From contig NZ_CP050153.1 in NCBI RefSeq assembly GCF_011617465.1, positions 2,728,001 to 2,792,000 of the forward strand: a DNA stretch of 64,000 nt. Reading direction: 5' to 3'. The DNA comes from Brevibacterium pigmentatum (GTDB lineage: Bacteria > Actinomycetota > Actinomycetes > Actinomycetales > Brevibacteriaceae). Below, one piece after another: positions 60,479 to 64,000 of the stretch. The translations under genes were made by a program, and so were the position numbers. A model generated the notes under the pieces. That model did no database searches. It saw nothing but the letters and a program-made list of their open reading frames with translations, and was not told the origin of the DNA. Position 1 is the first letter of the stretch. The number at the start of each line of letters is the position of its first letter.

Positions 60479-62302
60479 ATGACCCGCGTAGCCGACAGGT
60501 TCACGAATGGATTCGACGCCGAGGTGGTCCGCGCCTGGATCGCCGATGACCCCGACCAGCAGACGGCGACGACCCTGGAGCACATTCTCGCCGAGGCCGA
60601 GAGCGGGGATGCTGCCGCAATCGCCGATCTCGAGGACCGGTTCTCCGGCCCCCTCGTCTTCGGCACCGCCGGACTGCGCGGTGAGATCGCAGCCGGTCCG
60701 AATCGAATGAACCGGGCCGTCGTCATCCGGGCAGCCGCCGGTTTGGCCGCATTCCTCGCCGACACCGTCGGTGAGGGATTCCGAGTCGTCATCGGCTGCG
60801 ACGCTCGATACAAGTCCGCGGAATTCGCCGCGGACACCGCCGCCGTCGTCACAGCTGCCGGCGGAGTCGCGATCCAATTGCCCGAGCGGCTGCCGACCCC
60901 GATCCTGGCCTTCGCGCTGTCGCATCTCGAAGCCGACGCCGGTGTCATGGTCACGGCCAGCCACAACCCTCCGGCCGACAACGGGTACAAGGTCTACCTG
61001 GGCAAACGTCCCCTGCAGACGCTCGGGTCTGAGGCTGATGCTCTCGCAGGTGCTGGCGCCCAGATCGTCAGCCCGGCCGATGCACAGATTGCAGAGAAGA
61101 TCGCGGCCGTCGATTCTGTGACGTCTGTGCCGCGTGCCGAGTCCGGGTGGGAGCACCTCGATGAGTCGATCGTCGAGAACTACCTGTCTCGCATCGACGA
61201 TCTGGGTGTGCGGGCGGAGGCAGATCTGTCGATTGTGCTCACCTCCCTGCACGGGGTCGGAGCCGGAGTCGCCGAAGCTGCCCTGACCCGCACCGGGTTC
61301 ACGAACCTCCACCCGGTGGCCTCTCAGCAGGCCCCGGATCCGGACTTCCCGACGGTATCGTTCCCGAACCCCGAGGAAGCCGGGGCCCTCGATGAGTCCT
61401 ATGCGCTGGCTCGGGAGATCGGTGCCGAACTCATCATCGCCAACGATCCGGATGCGGACCGGTTCTCCGCTGCCATTCCGGATGCGGCGTCGGCCGTCGG
61501 GTACCGGCAGCTGACCGGCGACGAGGTGGGACTCCTCCTCGGTGAGGATGCCGGGACCCGACTCGCTGCGGGAACGCATCATGCTATGGGAGCGGAGGCT
61601 CCGGTCTTCGCGAATTCGATCGTGTCCTCCCGCAGTTTGGCGGCAGCGGCTGCCAGCCACGGCTTCACCGGGGTGAACACGCTCACCGGATTCAAGTGGA
61701 TCTCCCGCGTGGCCGGACTCGTCTTCGGCTACGAAGAAGCACTCGGGTACTGCGTCGACCCGGCTGCGGTGCGCGACAAGGACGGGATTTCAGCGGCCGT
61801 GACGTTCGCCTCTCTGGCGTCCCGGCTGAAGTCGGAGGGGTCAAGCATCGAGGCCGAGCTCGATCGGATCCGCAACCGCGACGGCTACTTCGCCACCGCT
61901 CCTCTGAGTTTCCGCCTCGACGATGTCTCTCTCATCGCCACGGCGATGGCGAAGCTGCGCGAGAATCCTCCGGCGACGCTGGCCGGTTCCCCCGTCGCCG
62001 AGGTCCGCGACCTCTCCGCCGGGTACGAAGGTCTGCCGCCGACCGACGGGATTCTGCTGCTCTCCGAGTCGAACTCGCGGGTCATCGTGCGTCCTTCGGG
62101 CACCGAGCCGAAGCTCAAGTGCTATCTCGAAGTCGTCGCCGATCCCTCGGAACTCCAGGCTGCGGCCGATGCCGATGCCCGTGCGGCCGCCAGCGCAGGA
62201 GTGCGACTGTCGGCCACCTCGGCGAGTGCATCCCTCAAACCGGCCCTGACGGAGCGCTTGAACTCGATCAGCACCGAGCTGAAAACCTTCTTCGCCCTCT
62301 AA
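60479..62302 (+). CDS. Phosphosugar mutase (PMM/PGM family, possible phosphopentomutase)
   Basis: 607 residues. Domain I has GTAGLRGEIAAGPNRMN and the phosphoserine loop MVTASHNPPADNGYK; the metal site is ANDPDADRFSAA; the sugar loop is GYEEALGYCV; the phosphate-binding region is RPSGTEPKLKCY. Its place between PNP, deoC and deoA suggests conversion of (deoxy)ribose-1-phosphate to the 5-phosphate. No dedicated DeoB is visible in the window. The stop TAA lies inside repeat copy 3. Confidence 0.88.
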   Translation: MTRVADRFTNGFDAEVVRAWIADDPDQQTATTLEHILAEAESGDAAAIADLEDRFSGPLVFGTAGLRGEIAAGPNRMNRAVVIRAAAGLAAFLADTVGEGFRVVIGCDARYKSAEFAADTAAVVTAAGGVAIQLPERLPTPILAFALSHLEADAGVMVTASHNPPADNGYKVYLGKRPLQTLGSEADALAGAGAQIVSPADAQIAEKIAAVDSVTSVPRAESGWEHLDESIVENYLSRIDDLGVRAEADLSIVLTSLHGVGAGVAEAALTRTGFTNLHPVASQQAPDPDFPTVSFPNPEEAGALDESYALAREIGAELIIANDPDADRFSAAIPDAASAVGYRQLTGDEVGLLLGEDAGTRLAAGTHHAMGAEAPVFANSIVSSRSLAAAAASHGFTGVNTLTGFKWISRVAGLVFGYEEALGYCVDPAAVRDKDGISAAVTFASLASRLKSEGSSIEAELDRIRNRDGYFATAPLSFRLDDVSLIATAMAKLRENPPATLAGSPVAEVRDLSAGYEGLPPTDGILLLSESNSRVIVRPSGTEPKLKCYLEVVADPSELQAAADADARAAASAGVRLSATSASASLKPALTERLNSISTELKTFFAL

Positions 62303-62367
62303 TTACTACGTGACGGCGGCCCAGCAACCTCGCGCGAGGTTGCTGGGCCGCCGTCAGGTAGTAATTA
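62300..62367. repeat. Long palindromic repeat, copy 3, holding the stop codons of two convergent genes
   Basis: TAATTACTACGTGACGGCGG on the left and CCGTCAGGTAGTAATTA on the right, centre CAACCTCGCGCGAGGTTG. It is nearly perfect over 34-bp arms with one mismatch. The left TAA (62300-62302) ends the phosphosugar mutase gene and the right TTA (62365-62367) is the TAA of the opposing deoC gene. Confidence 0.92.
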
Positions 62368-63012
62368 GAGGGATTCTAGGATCGAACGGCTGCCGGAGAG
62401 GCCCAAGCGGCTGGCGCCGACGGCGATCATCTCTTCGGCGGCCTCGGCGGTGCGGATTCCGCCGGAGGCCTTGACGCCGAGGCGATCGCCCACGGTCTCG
62501 CGCATGAGCGACACGGCATGCGCGCTGGCACCGCCGGCCGGATGGAAACCGGTCGAGGTCTTGACGAACCCGGCACCGGCGGCCTCGGAGCGACGGCAGG
62601 CCTCGACGATCTGCTCATCGGTCAGCGCCGCCGATTCGATGATCACCTTGACGACGGCATCCCCGCTGGCCTCGACGACACCGCGGATATCGGCCTCGAG
62701 CCCGTCGAAGTCCCCGGCAACGGCCTGACCGATGTTGATGACCATGTCGACCTCGGCGGCACCGTCGGCGACGGCCTGCTTCGCCTCGGCTGCCTTGATC
62801 TCCGGCTTCACCTGACCGGAGGGGAATCCGACGACGGTGGCCACGACGAGTTCACCCGGGTCGGTGACCGGCAGCATCGACGGTGACACGCAGATCGCGA
62901 GCACGCCCAGCTCCTTCGCCTCCGCCACGAGGGCATCGACGTCGGCGGGGGTCGCTTCGGGCTTGAGCAGGGTGTGGTCGATGATGTTCGCAACATCGGT
63001 GCGGCTGGTCAT
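62365..63012 (-). CDS. deoC: Deoxyribose-phosphate aldolase
   Basis: 215 residues from ATG 63012. The Schiff-base lysine lies in [15 protein letters not shown], with the second lysine in [13 protein letters not shown]. It splits deoxyribose-5-phosphate into glyceraldehyde-3-phosphate and acetaldehyde. It follows deoA by 52 bases on the same strand. Confidence 0.96.
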   Translation of the reverse strand: MTSRTDVANIIDHTLLKPEATPADVDALVAEAKELGVLAICVSPSMLPVTDPGELVVATVVGFPSGQVKPEIKAAEAKQAVADGAAEVDMVINIGQAVAGDFDGLEADIRGVVEASGDAVVKVIIESAALTDEQIVEACRRSEAAGAGFVKTSTGFHPAGGASAHAVSLMRETVGDRLGVKASGGIRTAEAAEEMIAVGASRLGLSGSRSILESL

Positions 63013-63064
63013 GGGTTCCTCCAAGATGGTTGGTGCGGCTTCTTCAGGATAGCGAGATGCGAAC

Positions 63065-64000
63065 TCAGGTGATCGTCTCGAAGACGATCGACTCGGGCAC
63101 CGAGGCGGCATCCCCGCCGATCTCGACTGCGGAGTCCAATGCCTCGATCGCCCGTTCGAAACGCTCCGGGGTCGCCGTGTGCAGGGTCATGAGCGGCTGA
63201 CCGGCCGTGACTGTGTCCCCGGGTTTGGCGTGCAGTTCGATGCCGGCGACGTCCTGGACCGGATCTTCCTTCCGTGCCCGTCCGGCGCCCAACCTCCACG
63301 AGGCGACTCCCACCGAGAGCGCATCGAGCCCGGTGAGCACCCCGGATTCGGTCGCGGTAACGACTTCGGTGTGCTCGGCCACGGGCAGAGCGGAATCGGG
63401 GTCACCGTGCTGGGCACGGATCATCTGCTTCCACTTGTCCATGGCCCGACCGTCGGTCAGTGCCGCGCGGACGTCGACATCGGTCTTGCCGGCCAGGCGC
63501 AGCATCTCCTCGGCCAGGGCGACGGTGAGCTCGACGACGTCGGCGGGTCCGCCGCCGGCCAGGACCTCGACGGACTCACGAACCTCGAGGGCATTGCCGA
63601 CGGTCAGGCCCAAGGGCGTGGACATATCGGTCAGCAGCGCCGAGGTCTTCACCCCGGCGGCCTTGCCGAGCTCGACCATCGTCTGGGCTAGCGTGCGGGC
63701 CTTTGCCAGGTCCTTCATGAACGCACCGGATCCGACCTTGACGTCGAGGACGAGCCCGGAGGTGCCCTCGGCGATCTTCTTCGACATGATCGACGAGGCG
63801 ATGAGCGGAATGCAGTCGACCGTCGAGGTGATGTCGCGCAGAGCGTAGAGCTTCTTGTCCGCCGGAGCCAGACCGGTTCCCGCCGCACAGATGACGGCCC
63901 CGACGTCCTCGAGCTGATCGACGATCGCCTGATTGCTCAGGCCCGCCTGCCAGCCGGGAATCGATTCGAGTTTGTCCAACGTGCCGCCGGTGTGGCCGAG
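63065..64000 (-). CDS. deoA: Thymidine phosphorylase, 5' end outside window
   Basis: At least 311 codons are visible; the frame remains open to position 64,000 (upstream reading [16 protein letters not shown], the conserved phosphate-binding loop). Further motifs are [20 protein letters not shown] and [20 protein letters not shown]. It converts thymidine or deoxyuridine to base and deoxyribose-1-phosphate and belongs with deoC to a deo-type operon. Confidence 0.95.
   Translation of the reverse strand, partial: LGHTGGTLDKLESIPGWQAGLSNQAIVDQLEDVGAVICAAGTGLAPADKKLYALRDITSTVDCIPLIASSIMSKKIAEGTSGLVLDVKVGSGAFMKDLAKARTLAQTMVELGKAAGVKTSALLTDMSTPLGLTVGNALEVRESVEVLAGGGPADVVELTVALAEEMLRLAGKTDVDVRAALTDGRAMDKWKQMIRAQHGDPDSALPVAEHTEVVTATESGVLTGLDALSVGVASWRLGAGRARKEDPVQDVAGIELHAKPGDTVTAGQPLMTLHTATPERFERAIEALDSAVEIGGDAASVPESIVFETIT

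Overview
The window is a piece of chromosome from a high-G+C actinobacterium. The tmRNA tag peptide (AKSNNRTDFALAA), the nrdHIEF operon with NrdR boxes, the smpB / M23 peptidase / ftsX / ftsE / prfB order and the actinobacterial Tad locus all fit. The overall gene style suggests Micrococcales, possibly Brevibacterium, but genus is inference only.

Positions 1 to about 23,280 are the right-hand part of a siphovirus-type prophage; its remaining structural genes lie beyond the left edge. One very long leftward operon starts at a divergent genetic switch (about 19.95-20.12 kb). It holds a Cro-like protein, a Rha/KilAC-type antirepressor, many very small proteins, a YqaJ exonuclease / RecT / SSB recombination set, a WhiB-like regulator, RusA, a replication loader and DnaB helicase, a run of tiny zinc-ribbon and acidic proteins, a probable small terminase, then large terminase, portal and head morphogenesis protein. 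Most genes are joined by ATGA or similar stop/start overlaps. That pattern supports several genes of 27-54 codons and exposes two adjacent genes, one an NrdH-like redoxin, that are each broken by a +1 frameshift. Rightward from the switch lie the lysogeny genes: CI-like repressor, a coupled DUF3800 protein, an ImmA/IrrE metallopeptidase and a tyrosine integrase that ends beside the host nrdF gene.

From 23.3 to 27.9 kb is the host class Ib ribonucleotide reductase operon nrdHIEF (leftward), with two NrdR boxes 31 bp apart upstream. From 27.9 to 33.2 kb is a MoxR / DUF58 / VWA / VWA / TPR operon resembling Bat-type clusters. Next come a HisC-like aminotransferase, a PucR-type regulator divergent from an agmatinase-family hydrolase / TPP decarboxylase / sodium symporter operon (probably guanidino-compound or arginine catabolism), a second TPP enzyme, a DUF418 remnant and an SdpI-family protein. 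The tmRNA gene, smpB, an M23 peptidase, ftsX, ftsE and prfB follow, then a 3' fragment of a flavohaemoglobin gene. A Tad pilus locus (49.7-54.6 kb) is followed by a solitary EssC/EccC-like FtsK-type ATPase and a GNAT protein. The right end is a nucleoside-salvage set: purine nucleoside phosphorylase, phosphosugar mutase, deoC and a partial deoA.

Two repeat families stand out. The first is a long palindrome of about 64-68 bp, present three times, whose outer TAA is the stop codon of the gene it abuts (four gene ends in total). The second is a 14-bp motif, GGCCGCCTCGGCGA, with six exact copies between 38 and 53 kb in both genes and spacers.
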